Below, piece by piece: positions 15,964 to 26,845 of a stretch of 64,000 nt of DNA. The stretch comes from JALORV01 sp963769745 (GTDB lineage: Bacteria > Pseudomonadota > Gammaproteobacteria > Burkholderiales > Burkholderiaceae_F). Each line of letters begins with the position of its first letter. Position 1 is the first letter of the stretch. The notes beneath the pieces were generated by a model. That model saw nothing but the letters and a program-made list of their open reading frames with translations. It searched no databases and had not been told where the DNA came from. Position numbers and translations under genes: made by a program. The stretch covers positions 1-64,000 of the forward strand of contig CAVYNB010000025.1 of the NCBI GenBank assembly GCA_963769745.1. The letters run 5' to 3'.

Positions 15964-16848
15964 CTAGGGTTTGCGCTGCAGGAATCGCGGCAGCGGCAGC
16001 CCGTTGGGCAGTCCACTCGCGGGGGCGGCGGTCGTGGCACCAGGTGACGAGGTCGCCGAGGACTCGGCGGCCCGCGCCGGCTCAATGGCTCTCGGTCCCC
16101 GTGAGATCGTCTCGGGCTTGGGCTGATCGACGACCGGCAGCGCCGGGCTGCGCACCGCGGACCCTTGCAAGGGCGCACTGGCGCCCGCGCTTCCCCCGGC
16201 ATTGGCGGCGGGATGCAGCAGCGGCCGCAGCCATTGCAGCAGGGGCATCCAGTGTCCCAGTTCTTCCTCGACCTGCTGCTGCGGGACATCGAACAGGGTC
16301 ATGCCACGTTCTGCACAGCGCACGTAGGCGAGCGACTGCGGCAGCACCGTGACCAGTGAGAGCTTCTGCTCCGCGGCCCAGGCGCGCACACGATCGACGA
16401 CTTCGGCGCGCGGGTCGATCCGCATACCGACGGCGGCGACCCGGCAGCGTCCCGACTGGACGCGGGGCATCGTCCTCAGTTCGGCCAGGCAATCGGCCGC
16501 CGACGCGCGGTCGAAGAGCGAGTAGCTGACCGGCATCAGGACTGCGTCCGCATACATCACGACACGCGCCAGATCGAGGCCGGTGAGGCCGCCCGGAGTG
16601 TCCATCACCACGTGGTCGATGCCGACCGGCGCACGTACGAACGTCTTCGCGTCGACATTCCAGCCGAGGATCTTGGTGCGCTCGCCGGACTCCTTGCGCT
16701 GCCGCAGCCAGGTGCGTGTCGACTGCTGGCGGTCGATGTCGCCGAGCGCCACCGCGGCTCCCACGTTGGCGAACACGGCGGCGAGGTGCGTCGCCAGCGT
16801 GCTCTTGCCGCTGCCCCCCTTGCGATTGACTACCGCAATGACGGACAT
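15964..16848 (-). CDS. Orphan ParA-family ATPase
   Basis: 294-residue deviant-Walker ATPase. Walker A is VNRKGGSGKSTLATHLA at residues 7-23, the A' region is ALGDIDRQQS, and Walker B is HVVMDTPGG. After the ATPase core (to about residue 205) comes a low-complexity Pro/Ala/Ser tail that ends in LPLPRFLQRKP. No ParB or centromere-like repeats are nearby, so it is not a plasmid or chromosome partition pair. Orphan ParA/MinD relatives position cell-pole complexes, carboxysomes or PHA granules; any of these roles here is inference. It lies between aceA and the HAD-aceB pair, on the same strand. Confidence 0.82.
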   Translation of the reverse strand: MSVIAVVNRKGGSGKSTLATHLAAVFANVGAAVALGDIDRQQSTRTWLRQRKESGERTKILGWNVDAKTFVRAPVGIDHVVMDTPGGLTGLDLARVVMYADAVLMPVSYSLFDRASAADCLAELRTMPRVQSGRCRVAAVGMRIDPRAEVVDRVRAWAAEQKLSLVTVLPQSLAYVRCAERGMTLFDVPQQQVEEELGHWMPLLQWLRPLLHPAANAGGSAGASAPLQGSAVRSPALPVVDQPKPETISRGPRAIEPARAAESSATSSPGATTAAPASGLPNGLPLPRFLQRKP

Positions 16849-17012
16849 ATCGGCAGCAACGGGAGGGCGAACGGGCGGCGCATGTGGGTCATCTCGGCGA
16901 AGGACGCGATGCTACAGCGCAACGGCCGGGTAGCACAAAGCACATTTCAGGACATACAAATGAAAACCGCGGGACTGGCCCGCGGTTTCCGGTGCTTGCC
17001 GCACGACGAGGA

Positions 17013-18332
<1,320 letters not shown>

Positions 18333-18661
18333 TCATCTCTCCCACGTTGCACCCCGATCGAGTCGCCTATCCGCACACGGACGCGGACTGAAAGAAATGC
18401 TACGAGCGTTCGCGCGGCGCAGCAAGTCAAATAACATTTATAAGACTGCGCGTTGAAGTTACTATAAATCAATAGTTTAAGAATGTCGTTCCGCCATACG
18501 GAAGGTGATTTGATCCTGCGAAAGGCGACGTGCTGCTGCGCACGACGCGCACTTCATAATGCGGAAGGCTCTGCGTGATCTGAAAGAGGCGGCTGATCGT
18601 GTCCGTCAAAGCGAGCCGCGCGGCAGGCCGTCGAGTCTGTCGGCCTCGCGAGTGAGGGTCG
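18333..18661. promoter_or_regulatory. Gene-free control region upstream of aceA with two dyads
   Basis: No convincing gene is present. The stretch 18428-18480 is AT-rich against the GC-rich background and holds an inverted repeat ATTTATA (18436-18442)/TATAAAT (18463-18469). Upstream is TTCCG-CCATA-CGGAA (18489-18503), a palindrome of the kind bound by IclR-family regulators, and a weaker related copy TTCATAATGCGGAA (18553-18566). IclR controls the glyoxylate shunt in enterics, so an IclR-type operator for aceA is a reasonable inference. I could not assign a confident -35/-10 pair. Confidence 0.5.
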
Positions 18662-19165
18662 TCAGTGCAGCCGCACGTCGCTCACGATCACGCCGTCCCG
18701 GTCGGCGTACAGCCACTGGCCTGGCCGAATCGTCGAACCCATGAACGTCACCACGACGTCGCGCTGGCCTTCGCCACGCTTGACTGAACGACGCGGGTGG
18801 AGAGCCAACGCACGAACACCGATTGCGCAGGCATCGATTTCGTCGGCATCTCGGGCGCAGCCATAGATGACGACGCCGGCCCAGCCGTTCTTCGCGGCAA
18901 CGGCCGCCAGGTTGCCACCGAACACGCCGCAGCGAAGGCTTCCTCCCGCGTCGACGACGATGACGCGGCCCGCTCCGGGCAGCTTCACTTGTTCGGCGAG
19001 CAGGCTGTTGTCCTCGAAGAGCTTCAGTGTGACCACTTCCCCTGCAAACGCCCGCGTCTGCCCCAGCGCGATCAATCCCGGCTGCAGCACTTGCACGCGG
19101 CCACCTTCGATCTCGGCCTCATGGGCATCGAGCAGATCGGTCGTCGCAAACGGCGCAATGCTCAT
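18662..19165 (-). CDS. rraA: RraA family protein (RNase E regulator / HMG aldolase fold)
   Basis: 167-residue member of the RraA/4-hydroxy-4-methyl-2-oxoglutarate aldolase family. The phosphate-handling loop GRVIVVDAGGSLRCGVFGG and the metal-site region VIYGCARDADE (Arg and Asp) are present, as is the LYADRDGVIVSD end. The length matches the short RraA proteins. In enterics RraA inhibits RNase E; many relatives are aldolases instead, so the cellular role is uncertain. The start codon overlaps the stop of the MFS gene (ATGA), so the pair is cotranscribed. Confidence 0.85.
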   Translation of the reverse strand: MSIAPFATTDLLDAHEAEIEGGRVQVLQPGLIALGQTRAFAGEVVTLKLFEDNSLLAEQVKLPGAGRVIVVDAGGSLRCGVFGGNLAAVAAKNGWAGVVIYGCARDADEIDACAIGVRALALHPRRSVKRGEGQRDVVVTFMGSTIRPGQWLYADRDGVIVSDVRLH

Positions 19166-20415
19166 ACATGTTCCGCCTGCGGTCGGACTGCACGCGCCGA
19201 GTCGCCAACGCGCCACGCCGTCGCCAGCGCGGCGACCTGCAGGACCGCCACCGCAACCAGCGCCTCCTTGAATCGTCCGGCGTCCAGCAGGGGACCGAAC
19301 AGCAATGGCGCCATCGCCAGACCCGTGTCGAGTCCGGAGTAGACAAATCCATAGACACGCCCGAAGGCGGCCTTGCCGAAGCGGCTCGTCGCGGCACGCC
19401 GCACCAGCAGGTCCCGGTTCGGACCGGCAACACCGACCCCGAACCCCATGATGACCATCAGCGGCAACAGCATCCATGCGGACGCCATCCCGGAGGCGAG
19501 CACGATCGCCGTCGTGGCCGCGAGACCCAGCGCCACTCCGATGACGCGTTCGTTGTGTTCGCTGCGGCCCGCGAGAAAGCCGCCGGTGACGATTCCGGTT
19601 GCGCTGCCGAGCAGATAGGCAGTCAGCCCACCGGTGGCAAGCGCCAGCGACACGCCATAGACCTCACCCAGTATCGCGGGTGAGTAGTTCTGCAGGATGC
19701 CGAACGCCGCCGTCGTCAGGAAGAAAAACCCGAAGCAAAGCCAGACCGCGCCGGACTGCAGGAACCCGAGTTGACGCGCGGCCGGTGACGCAGCGGAATG
19801 CTCTGGCCGTGCGACGACGCTGCGGGCCGCGTCGGCAAGCACGGAACGACGCAACCACAGGATGGCGAGCACGCTGAAGCCCACGGCCGATGCGGCAAAT
19901 CCGGCGACATTCCAGTTCGTGGCGCTGGCGATGCCGGCCATGAAAATCGGCGCCGCCGCCCACCCGAGGTTGCCCGATAAGCCGTGGACCGAAAATGCAT
20001 GGCCCAGTCGGTGCGGGTCGACCCGATGATTCAGCAGCGTGAAGTCGGCCGGGTGAAAAATGCTGTTGCCCAGGCCCGCGACCGCTGCGGTGAACAGCAG
20101 CATGGAATAGCTGTGCGACAGGCCGAGAAGGATCCCGGACACGGACAGCAGCGCAATGCCGAAGAAGAGCACGGGTCGGGCGCCGGTACGGTCGACGATG
20201 AAGCCGGCCAGTGCCTGCCCTACCCCGCTGACGACGAAGAACACCGTCATCAACAGGCCGGCCTCCGTATAGCTCAGCGAGAAATCCCGCATCAGCCACG
20301 GAAACAACGGCGGCAGCATCAGATGAAAGAAGTGCGACGTGCCGTGCGCGAGGCCGACGAGGCCGATGACCTCGGCGTCGCGGCGCAGCGGCACGGTTGC
20401 AGCGGGCGAACTCAT
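19162..20415 (-). CDS. MFS transporter
   Basis: 417-residue inner-membrane transporter with about 12 hydrophobic segments. Segments are visible from LFPWLMRDFSLSYTEAGLL, which resembles the family's first loop, and the cytoplasmic motif A region appears as GFIVDRTGARPVLFFG. The central linker, around SVVARPEHSAASPAARQ, divides two six-helix halves. The start MSSPAAT was preferred over an ATG 20 codons upstream because the extension is not hydrophobic or conserved in style. The nearest class is the fosmidomycin-resistance/NarK-like set, but no substrate can be named. It overlaps rraA at its 3' end. Confidence 0.85.
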   Translation of the reverse strand: MSSPAATVPLRRDAEVIGLVGLAHGTSHFFHLMLPPLFPWLMRDFSLSYTEAGLLMTVFFVVSGVGQALAGFIVDRTGARPVLFFGIALLSVSGILLGLSHSYSMLLFTAAVAGLGNSIFHPADFTLLNHRVDPHRLGHAFSVHGLSGNLGWAAAPIFMAGIASATNWNVAGFAASAVGFSVLAILWLRRSVLADAARSVVARPEHSAASPAARQLGFLQSGAVWLCFGFFFLTTAAFGILQNYSPAILGEVYGVSLALATGGLTAYLLGSATGIVTGGFLAGRSEHNERVIGVALGLAATTAIVLASGMASAWMLLPLMVIMGFGVGVAGPNRDLLVRRAATSRFGKAAFGRVYGFVYSGLDTGLAMAPLLFGPLLDAGRFKEALVAVAVLQVAALATAWRVGDSARAVRPQAEHV

Positions 20416-20562
20416 GGCGCGAAAAGCATGAAGGAAGTGCAGCCCCGTCGGAGCAAATGACTGTATCAGACCCACCCCGCACCACTCCGTCCTGCGCGTC
20501 GAAGCGGCGGTCGACGTTAAGCTAAAGCGTTTGCATTCGATTGCCCAACCGCGGAGCCGGCA

Positions 20563-22293
20563 GTGACCTCAGCCCGGCAAGTCCTGACGTTTGCGTGCGC
20601 CGCCCTGCTGGCCGTCGTGGCGCTGCCGCTGTGCGCGCAGTCCAGCGTGACTGTGCGCATCATCGCGTTCAACGACTTTCACGGCCACCTCGAGCCGGGC
20701 GAGAACACGATCCTCGTGCCGGATCCGGACCAGCCATCGAGGTCGGCGCCGTTACGCACCGGTGGCGCGGCCTATCTCGCCTCCCGCATCCGGCAACTGC
20801 GCGCGGACCAGAAGCACAGCATGGTCATCTCGACGGGCGACCTGATCGGCGCGTCGCCGTTGATCTCCGGCCTGTTTCTCGATGAGCCGACGATCGAGGT
20901 CATGAATGCGATCGGCATCGACGTCAACGGCGTCGGCAATCACGAGTTCGACCGGGGCGCGGCCGAACTCATGCGTATCGCGACCGGCGGGTGCCGGACC
21001 GAGGCGCCGCCCGACCGCATCAGCTGCGCCGCGACCAACGGAAGCTACGCTGGCGCACGCTTTCCCTTCATCGCCGCGAACATCCTGGATCGCAACGGCA
21101 AGGCACTGTTCGCACCGTCCGTCGTGCGCGAGTTCGACGGCATCCGCATCGGATTCATCGGTGCGGTGACGCGCAGCACCCCCGGGATCGTCCAGCCCGA
21201 CGGTGTCGCCGGCCTGCGCTTCGGCTCGGAGGCAGCGGCGATCAATCGCGAAGCACTGGCTTTGCAGGCGCAGGGGGTGCACGCCATCGTCGCCGTCGTT
21301 CACGAAGGCGGCGATGCCGGCGGAGGCCTCGATGCCTGCGAGAACCCGCAGGGTGCGATCTTCGACATCGAGCGCGAACTCGACCGATCGATCGACGTCG
21401 TGCTCTCGGCGCATACACACCGTGCCTACAACTGCCGCGTCAACGGACGCGTCGTGATCCAGGGCGCGTCGTTCGGCCGGCTGGTATCGGTGGTCGACGT
21501 TGCGGTCGACCGCGCCTCCGGCGACATCGTCATGCCGCTCACACAATCGCGCAACCTCCCGGTTCCCAATGGCCTGTCACGTGACGACCGGCTGCGCACC
21601 GCCTATCCGCCCCTGGAGCCCGATCCCCGGGTCGCAGCCATCGTCGATCACTATCGCGTGCGCGCATCGCCGATCGCCGCACGGTCGGTCGGTCGCCTGG
21701 CGGGAACCTTCGACCGCAATGCCACCGCCGGCGGGGACCATGCCCTCGGCCGACTGATCGCCGACGCACAGCTGGTGGCGACGCGCGACCGCGGCGCGGT
21801 GATTGCCTTCACCAATCCCGGCGGAATCCGGACCGAGCTGCGGCCGCGTGGCGATGATGGCGCGGTGAACTATGCCGACATCTATGCGGTGCAGCCGTTC
21901 GGCAATGTGCTGGTCACGCTGACGCTGACCGGCGCGCAACTGAAGACACTGCTGGAACAGCAGTGGAGCCGCAGCGATCCCGAGCGAGCCCGCATCCTGC
22001 AGCCATCGCGCGGCTTCAGTTATGCCTGGGACCCGGCCCGCCCGCTAGGAGACCGGGTCATCGCTGCGTCGCTGCAACTGAACGGCCGTGCAGTCGACGC
22101 CGACCGGCACTATCGGGTCACCGTCAATGACTTTCTTGCCAGCGGAGGCGACCGTTTTCAAGTACTGCGCAGCGCCACTGATGCCGTCGGCGGGCCGCTC
22201 GATATCGACGCGCTGAGCGAATTCATCCGCACGGAATCGATGCAGCAACCGCTGCAGCCGGACCGCACCGCCCGCGTCGTCCGGAGCAAGTGA
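20563..22293 (+). CDS. Secreted 5'-nucleotidase / 2',3'-cyclic phosphodiesterase family metallophosphatase
   Basis: 576-residue periplasmic enzyme that releases phosphate from nucleotides. A Sec signal peptide spans residues 1-26 (hydrophobic core LTFACAALLAVVALPL, cleavage after CAQ). The metallophosphatase domain shows NDFHGHL, STGDLIGASPL, GNHEFD and an SAHTHR metal-binding motif. The C-terminal 5'-nucleotidase domain starts near residue 370 and has the substrate-binding region AFTNPGGIRTEL and FGNVLVTLTLTG. Translation starts at GTG. The gene is divergent from the MFS-rraA pair. Confidence 0.92.
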   Translation: MTSARQVLTFACAALLAVVALPLCAQSSVTVRIIAFNDFHGHLEPGENTILVPDPDQPSRSAPLRTGGAAYLASRIRQLRADQKHSMVISTGDLIGASPLISGLFLDEPTIEVMNAIGIDVNGVGNHEFDRGAAELMRIATGGCRTEAPPDRISCAATNGSYAGARFPFIAANILDRNGKALFAPSVVREFDGIRIGFIGAVTRSTPGIVQPDGVAGLRFGSEAAAINREALALQAQGVHAIVAVVHEGGDAGGGLDACENPQGAIFDIERELDRSIDVVLSAHTHRAYNCRVNGRVVIQGASFGRLVSVVDVAVDRASGDIVMPLTQSRNLPVPNGLSRDDRLRTAYPPLEPDPRVAAIVDHYRVRASPIAARSVGRLAGTFDRNATAGGDHALGRLIADAQLVATRDRGAVIAFTNPGGIRTELRPRGDDGAVNYADIYAVQPFGNVLVTLTLTGAQLKTLLEQQWSRSDPERARILQPSRGFSYAWDPARPLGDRVIAASLQLNGRAVDADRHYRVTVNDFLASGGDRFQVLRSATDAVGGPLDIDALSEFIRTESMQQPLQPDRTARVVRSK

Positions 22294-22354
22294 CCATTCC
22301 GGAACGGACGGGGCGCGGTGCGATAATCGGATCACTCTCTTCTAGGACACTCCC

Positions 22355-23545
22355 ATGCGCCGCAACCGCGCGAGCACACGTGCTCGCCAATCGGTCGACG
22401 CCGAAACATTGGTCAAAATGGCACGCCGGCTGGCCGAGTCGGGCAGCCGGCTCGAGGATCAGCTCTGGCAGCGTCGCCTGATCGAGCTCATCAACGATCG
22501 ACTGGCCCGCCGTAACGATGATGCGATCGAGGCAGCACTCGACGATCTCGCGCGCACGAGCCAGCGTGCCTATGACGATCTGGCCGATCTCGCGGAAAGC
22601 TGCGCCGAATCGACGGTCGTCGACATCGACGGCAGGCCGCACGATGTGCTGCTGCTGGCATTGCCGTTGCTTGCGTGGTCGCGCTACAAGCTACCGACGA
22701 CGACGTTGTCGGAAGCAGTTCTGGACAATCTCCGCACGCAGTTCGGCGGACATCTACTGGCGCGCAACGCCCGAGTCGCCCTCGCCGATTACCTGTACGC
22801 CATCGATCAGCTGCCCGAGGCCTTCGGCGACGTGCGCCGCATGACCGAGCAACTCGGCGACGCGGCCGCGGAGGGCATCGCGCTGCACGTGGATCCGAAG
22901 AAGCTGCGCGAGCCGGTTGGCATGCTGGCGGATACGCGCTACCTGGTCGCGGCCCTTGCCACACCGGCCGGGTCGCCGCTCTTTCACTGGCAGGAGCTCG
23001 GAGTCGATCCCGATGCCAAGATCGGTGCGCTGTCGGCGTTTCGCGAGCAGGCCGCGTCGGTGTTGCAGCCGGTGATGACCGGCTGCCGCTTCCGCGTGCT
23101 CTCGCCAACGGCCTTCCATTCGGCGCTGCGATTTGCAGATCGCGAGTTGCGTGAGTTCTCCCTCGAAGCCGCGATCGCCTTCCTGAAGCTTGCGTACGAC
23201 TTCGCACCGTCCGCTCTGGCCGCCGCCGCCGGGCTGTTCGAGGACCCGCAGGGCAACGCGGGCGCGGAAGTTCGCGTTGGCCTGGCAAAGGCCACCGACG
23301 ACGACGCGGTGATCGAAGGCATCGTCTGGCCGCTGCTTGGAGACGATGAAGAGCAGACACTGGAGGAAGTCGAAAAGGCGCTGCGCACGCTCGGCGTCAG
23401 CCGCGCCGTCATGCACGCGCATCGCTTCCCGCTCGAGTTCTGCGATGACTGCGGCGCTCCGATGTTTCCCAATACCGCCGGGCATGTGGTGCACGCCGAA
23501 CCGCCCGACGAAGCCGAGGACCGCCCGGCCTCACCGCTGCACTGA
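22355..23545 (+). CDS. DUF2863 family protein
   Basis: 396-residue protein of a family that I know mainly from betaproteobacteria and whose function is unknown. The N-terminus is basic (RRNRASTRARQ) and most of the chain is predicted soluble alpha/beta. A short C-terminal CxxC (CDDCGAPMFPN, near residue 370) looks like half of a zinc ribbon. No signal peptide or membrane segment is seen. It follows the nucleotidase gene by about 60 bases with a TAGGAC ribosome-binding site, and could be cotranscribed with it. Confidence 0.8.
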   Translation: MRRNRASTRARQSVDAETLVKMARRLAESGSRLEDQLWQRRLIELINDRLARRNDDAIEAALDDLARTSQRAYDDLADLAESCAESTVVDIDGRPHDVLLLALPLLAWSRYKLPTTTLSEAVLDNLRTQFGGHLLARNARVALADYLYAIDQLPEAFGDVRRMTEQLGDAAAEGIALHVDPKKLREPVGMLADTRYLVAALATPAGSPLFHWQELGVDPDAKIGALSAFREQAASVLQPVMTGCRFRVLSPTAFHSALRFADRELREFSLEAAIAFLKLAYDFAPSALAAAAGLFEDPQGNAGAEVRVGLAKATDDDAVIEGIVWPLLGDDEEQTLEEVEKALRTLGVSRAVMHAHRFPLEFCDDCGAPMFPNTAGHVVHAEPPDEAEDRPASPLH

Positions 23546-23607
23546 ACGCGCGGCGCCGGCAACTGCGACATCTTCATTCGGCGCGCAAGCAGCGAGTCGC
23601 CTGGATC

Positions 23608-24879
23608 CTAGCTGTCCTTCGAGTAGATCCAGTCGCGCGTCAGCGGCAGTTGCGTCAGCCCTGGGGTCCGTTGACGGCTGCCGAGCAGCTGGTAGATGTT
23701 GATCCAGCCACGCTCAAAGCCGTAGGAACAACCCGCGAGATAGATGCGCCAGGTACGAAGTGTCCTCGGCGCCACGAGGCCGGCCGCTTCCGCGCTGCGA
23801 CGCTCGAGACGCCGATACCATAGCGCGAGCGTGCGCGCGTAATGGGGGCGCAGCGACTCGACATCGGCAATCTCGAAGCCCGCCGCGGACATCGACTGGA
23901 CCGCCACATGCAGGTGCGGCAGTTCCCCGCGCGGAAACACGTGCCGGTTGATGAATTCGCTGACTCCGCTGCCGACCGGACGACTGTCCACGTCCGCCGA
24001 CGTGATGCCGTGGTTCAGGAACAGGCCCCGGTCGCACAGCATCGCTGCGATGGTTTCGAAGTAGTCGGGCAGGTTGCGCACCCCGACATGCTCGAACATG
24101 CCGATGCTCGCGACCTTGTCGAACGTGCCGCCGGCGAAACGCCGTGGCAGGTCGCGATAGTCCAGCAGGAGGATCTCGAGCCTGTCCTGCAGGCCCGCCT
24201 GCGTCACTCGCTGGCGAGCAAGCCGGGCCTGGTTCTTCGACAGCGTGATGCCAACGGCGTGCACGCCGTAGTGCTGGACCGCATGCATCGCCAGCCCGCC
24301 CCAGCCGCAGCCAATGTCAAGGAAACGCTCGCCCGGCGCCAGGCGCAGCTTGCGGCAGACATGATCCAGCTTGGCGACCTGTGCATCCTCGATGGACTCG
24401 TCACCGGTGCGGAAGTAGGCACAGGAGTAGACCATGCGCTCGTCGAGCCAGAGCCGGTAAAAATCGTCGCCGACGTCGTAGTGGTACCCAATGGCCGATC
24501 GGTCGTCGCCACGTTGATGTCGCCGCCATGCCCGCAGCATGCGCTGCGCCACCGACGATCCGCCGGCCTCGACCAGGCGCTCTCCGAGGGGCAGCGCTTC
24601 GAGCAGATCGCCGTCGATCTCCAGCCGGCCATCGATGAAGGCATCGCCCAGTGCACCCAGTGTGGGAGCCGCAAAGTCAGCAAGGAGAGACGGATCGGTC
24701 ACGCGCAGCGCGATCCGCGGTGACGCTCCCAGGTCGATGCGCGACTGGTCCGGCAGGACGATTCGCAGCGGCAAACCGCCGCCACGCACGCAGGTCTCGG
24801 CCAGGCGGGCCACACCCGACCGCAGCGCCTCGCTGGAGGCACCGGTGGCGGTACGCGAGAGTGCGTCGACGTGTCCCAT
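23608..24879 (-). CDS. cfa: Cyclopropane-fatty-acyl-phospholipid synthase family protein
   Basis: 423-residue methyltransferase that uses S-adenosylmethionine to add a methylene bridge to unsaturated acyl chains of membrane phospholipids. Family blocks are present in order: AIGYHYDVGDDFYRLWLDERMVYSCAYF, the SAM-binding LDIGCGWGGLAMHA, GITLSKNQ, FDKVASIGMFEHVG, and NHGITS. The ATG before GHVDALSR was taken as the start; a TTG nine codons upstream is the only longer choice. It is peripheral to the membrane and has no signal peptide. Confidence 0.92.
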   Translation of the reverse strand: MGHVDALSRTATGASSEALRSGVARLAETCVRGGGLPLRIVLPDQSRIDLGASPRIALRVTDPSLLADFAAPTLGALGDAFIDGRLEIDGDLLEALPLGERLVEAGGSSVAQRMLRAWRRHQRGDDRSAIGYHYDVGDDFYRLWLDERMVYSCAYFRTGDESIEDAQVAKLDHVCRKLRLAPGERFLDIGCGWGGLAMHAVQHYGVHAVGITLSKNQARLARQRVTQAGLQDRLEILLLDYRDLPRRFAGGTFDKVASIGMFEHVGVRNLPDYFETIAAMLCDRGLFLNHGITSADVDSRPVGSGVSEFINRHVFPRGELPHLHVAVQSMSAAGFEIADVESLRPHYARTLALWYRRLERRSAEAAGLVAPRTLRTWRIYLAGCSYGFERGWINIYQLLGSRQRTPGLTQLPLTRDWIYSKDS

Positions 24880-25052
24880 GACAGGCCCCGCAATCTGTGC
24901 TGCCAAAGTTCAACGCCGCAGTGACAATTTAGTCCTCCGACACCGGCATGCCAAGAGGGAATCAGAGGGCTCATTGCGCTGCGCGAAACGTAGTGCGCTC
25001 GCCGGCCGGCTACTTCCGCGGGAAAGCGACCCTGCCGCGGGTTTGCGCGGGC

Positions 25053-26138
25053 TCAGATGGCGGCGGCGATGGCGCGGCCGAGGTCCCCGGTGTTCCCGGC
25101 GCCGCCGATGTCGCGCGTCAGCGGAGCATGCGCCGGCCCAGCGGACAAGACGCGTTCGATCGCACCCAGCACCGACGCCGCGGCGTCGGCATGGCCGAGC
25201 CAGTCCAGCATCAACGATGCACTCCAGATCTGCCCGATCGGGTTGGCGATGCCCTGCCCGGCGATGTCGGGTGCCGAACCGTGCACCGGTTCGAACAGCG
25301 ACGGGAAAGTTCGATCGGGATTCAGGTTCGCCGACGGGGCAATGCCGATCGTGCCGGTACACGCCGGCCCGAGGTCCGACAGGATGTCGCCGAACAGATT
25401 GGACGCCACGACGACGTCGAAGTATTCCGGGCGCTGCACGAAGTGTGCAGTGAGGATGTCGATGTGGAACTTGTCGACGCTGACCTGCGGGTAGTGCGGC
25501 GCCATCGCCGCGACGCGGTCGTCCCAGAAAGGCATCGTGATCGAGATGCCGTTGCTCTTGGTGGCGGACGTCAGGTGCCGCCGCGGACGCTTCATCGCCA
25601 GTTCGAAGGCGAACTTCAGTACGCGATCGATCCCGGTCCGCGTCATGACGGTCTCCTGGATCACGACCTCACGCTCGGTCCCTTCGAACATGCGTCCACC
25701 GATCGAGGAGTACTCGCCTTCGGTGTTTTCGCGCACGATCATCATGTCGATCGCACCGGGCGGCCGCGGCCGGCCCTGGCGATCGACCAGTGGCGACGCG
25801 ATCCCCGGCATCAGCCGGCACGGCCGCAGGTTCACATACTGGTCGAACTCACGGCGGAACTTGAGCAGCGAACCCCACAGCGACACGTGGTCGGGCACGG
25901 TGGCCGGCCAGCCGACGGCGCCATAGAAAATGGCGTCGACGCCCTCGAGCCGACTCTTCCAGTCGTCGGGCAGCATGGCGCCGTGCTTGAGGTAATAGTC
26001 GCAGCTGGCGAAGTCATGATGCTCGTACGTGAACTCCAGGCCGTGCCGACGCGCCGCGGCGTCCAGGGCACGCAGTCCCTCGGGCATGACCTCCTTGCCG
26101 ATGCCGTCACCGGGAATCACTGCTATCCGCTGTTTCAT
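25053..26138 (-). CDS. ttuC: Tartrate dehydrogenase / D-malate dehydrogenase (isopropylmalate-dehydrogenase family)
   Basis: 361-residue NAD-dependent beta-decarboxylating dehydrogenase. The N-terminus IAVIPGDGIGKEVMPEG and the block MMIVRENTEGEYSSIGGR are typical. The metal- and substrate-binding segment is DILSDLGPACTGTIGIAPSANLNP, and the dinucleotide region is FEPVHGSAPDIAGQGIANP. The GEYSSIGGR wording and length favour tartrate/D-malate dehydrogenase over LeuB. It is the last gene of a five-gene overlapping operon; its start shares one base with the nitroreductase stop. Confidence 0.9.
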   Translation of the reverse strand: MKQRIAVIPGDGIGKEVMPEGLRALDAAARRHGLEFTYEHHDFASCDYYLKHGAMLPDDWKSRLEGVDAIFYGAVGWPATVPDHVSLWGSLLKFRREFDQYVNLRPCRLMPGIASPLVDRQGRPRPPGAIDMMIVRENTEGEYSSIGGRMFEGTEREVVIQETVMTRTGIDRVLKFAFELAMKRPRRHLTSATKSNGISITMPFWDDRVAAMAPHYPQVSVDKFHIDILTAHFVQRPEYFDVVVASNLFGDILSDLGPACTGTIGIAPSANLNPDRTFPSLFEPVHGSAPDIAGQGIANPIGQIWSASLMLDWLGHADAAASVLGAIERVLSAGPAHAPLTRDIGGAGNTGDLGRAIAAAI

Positions 26139-26845
26139 CAGTCCTCCATGAAGCGTGTGAAGCCGGCGACCGGCTCGCGTTCGGTCACCAGCGTGTTCTC
26201 GATGCGGCTCATGTCGGCATAGCCCAGCGACATGCCGCAGACGACCATCTCGTTGTCGGGCAGCGCGAGTTCATCCCTGATCACGCGGTGAAACTGCATG
26301 AAGGCCGCCTGCGGGCAGGTGTCGAGTCCGCGCGCACGCGCCGCGATCATGATGTTCTCGAGGAACATGCCGTAGTCGAGCCAGCTGCCCTGTTCCATGA
26401 TGCGGTCGATCGTGAAGATCATCCCGACCGGCGCATCGAAGAACACATAGTTTCGCCCGTGCTGTGCATGCATCCGCTCCTTGTCCGTCTTGCCGATGCC
26501 GAGCAGTCCGTACAGGTCCCAGCCGATCTTGCGCCGGCGTCCGAGGTAGGGTTCGATCCACTGTGTCGGGTAGTAGGCGTATTCCTCGGTGTGCGTGCGG
26601 CGCGCCTCGGCGTCGTCGTACACGTTCATGATCGCCGCGCTGAGCCGCATCCTGGCGGCGCCGGTGAGCACCGTCACCTTCCACGGCTGCGTATTGGTCC
26701 CCGATGGCGCGCGCGTCGCGATGGCGAGTATCTCCTCGACCGTCGCGCGCGACACCGGCGTCGGCAGGAACGCGCGGACCGACTGGCGCGACGTTATCGC
26801 GTGGTCTACTACTTCGTGCGGCCCCTTCGGCGAACGATCCTTCAT
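26138..26845 (-). CDS. Nitroreductase family protein
   Basis: 235-residue FMN-dependent oxidoreductase. FMN-phosphate-binding residues are in ITSRQSVRAFLP near the N-terminus, and the family block RAPSGTNTQPW follows. The C-terminal FMN site GLDTCPQAAFMQFHRVIRDEL and the VVCGMSLGYAD motif complete the fold. The start ATG overlaps the stop of the thioesterase gene (ATGA). Physiological substrate unknown; related enzymes reduce quinones, nitroaromatics or enones. Confidence 0.9.
   Translation of the reverse strand: MKDRSPKGPHEVVDHAITSRQSVRAFLPTPVSRATVEEILAIATRAPSGTNTQPWKVTVLTGAARMRLSAAIMNVYDDAEARRTHTEEYAYYPTQWIEPYLGRRRKIGWDLYGLLGIGKTDKERMHAQHGRNYVFFDAPVGMIFTIDRIMEQGSWLDYGMFLENIMIAARARGLDTCPQAAFMQFHRVIRDELALPDNEMVVCGMSLGYADMSRIENTLVTEREPVAGFTRFMED

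Noticed and set aside
18559..18744. 61-codon plus-strand ORF between aceA and rraA
   Set aside because: Runs antisense into rraA and becomes Arg/Ser-rich; no ribosome-binding site or homology.
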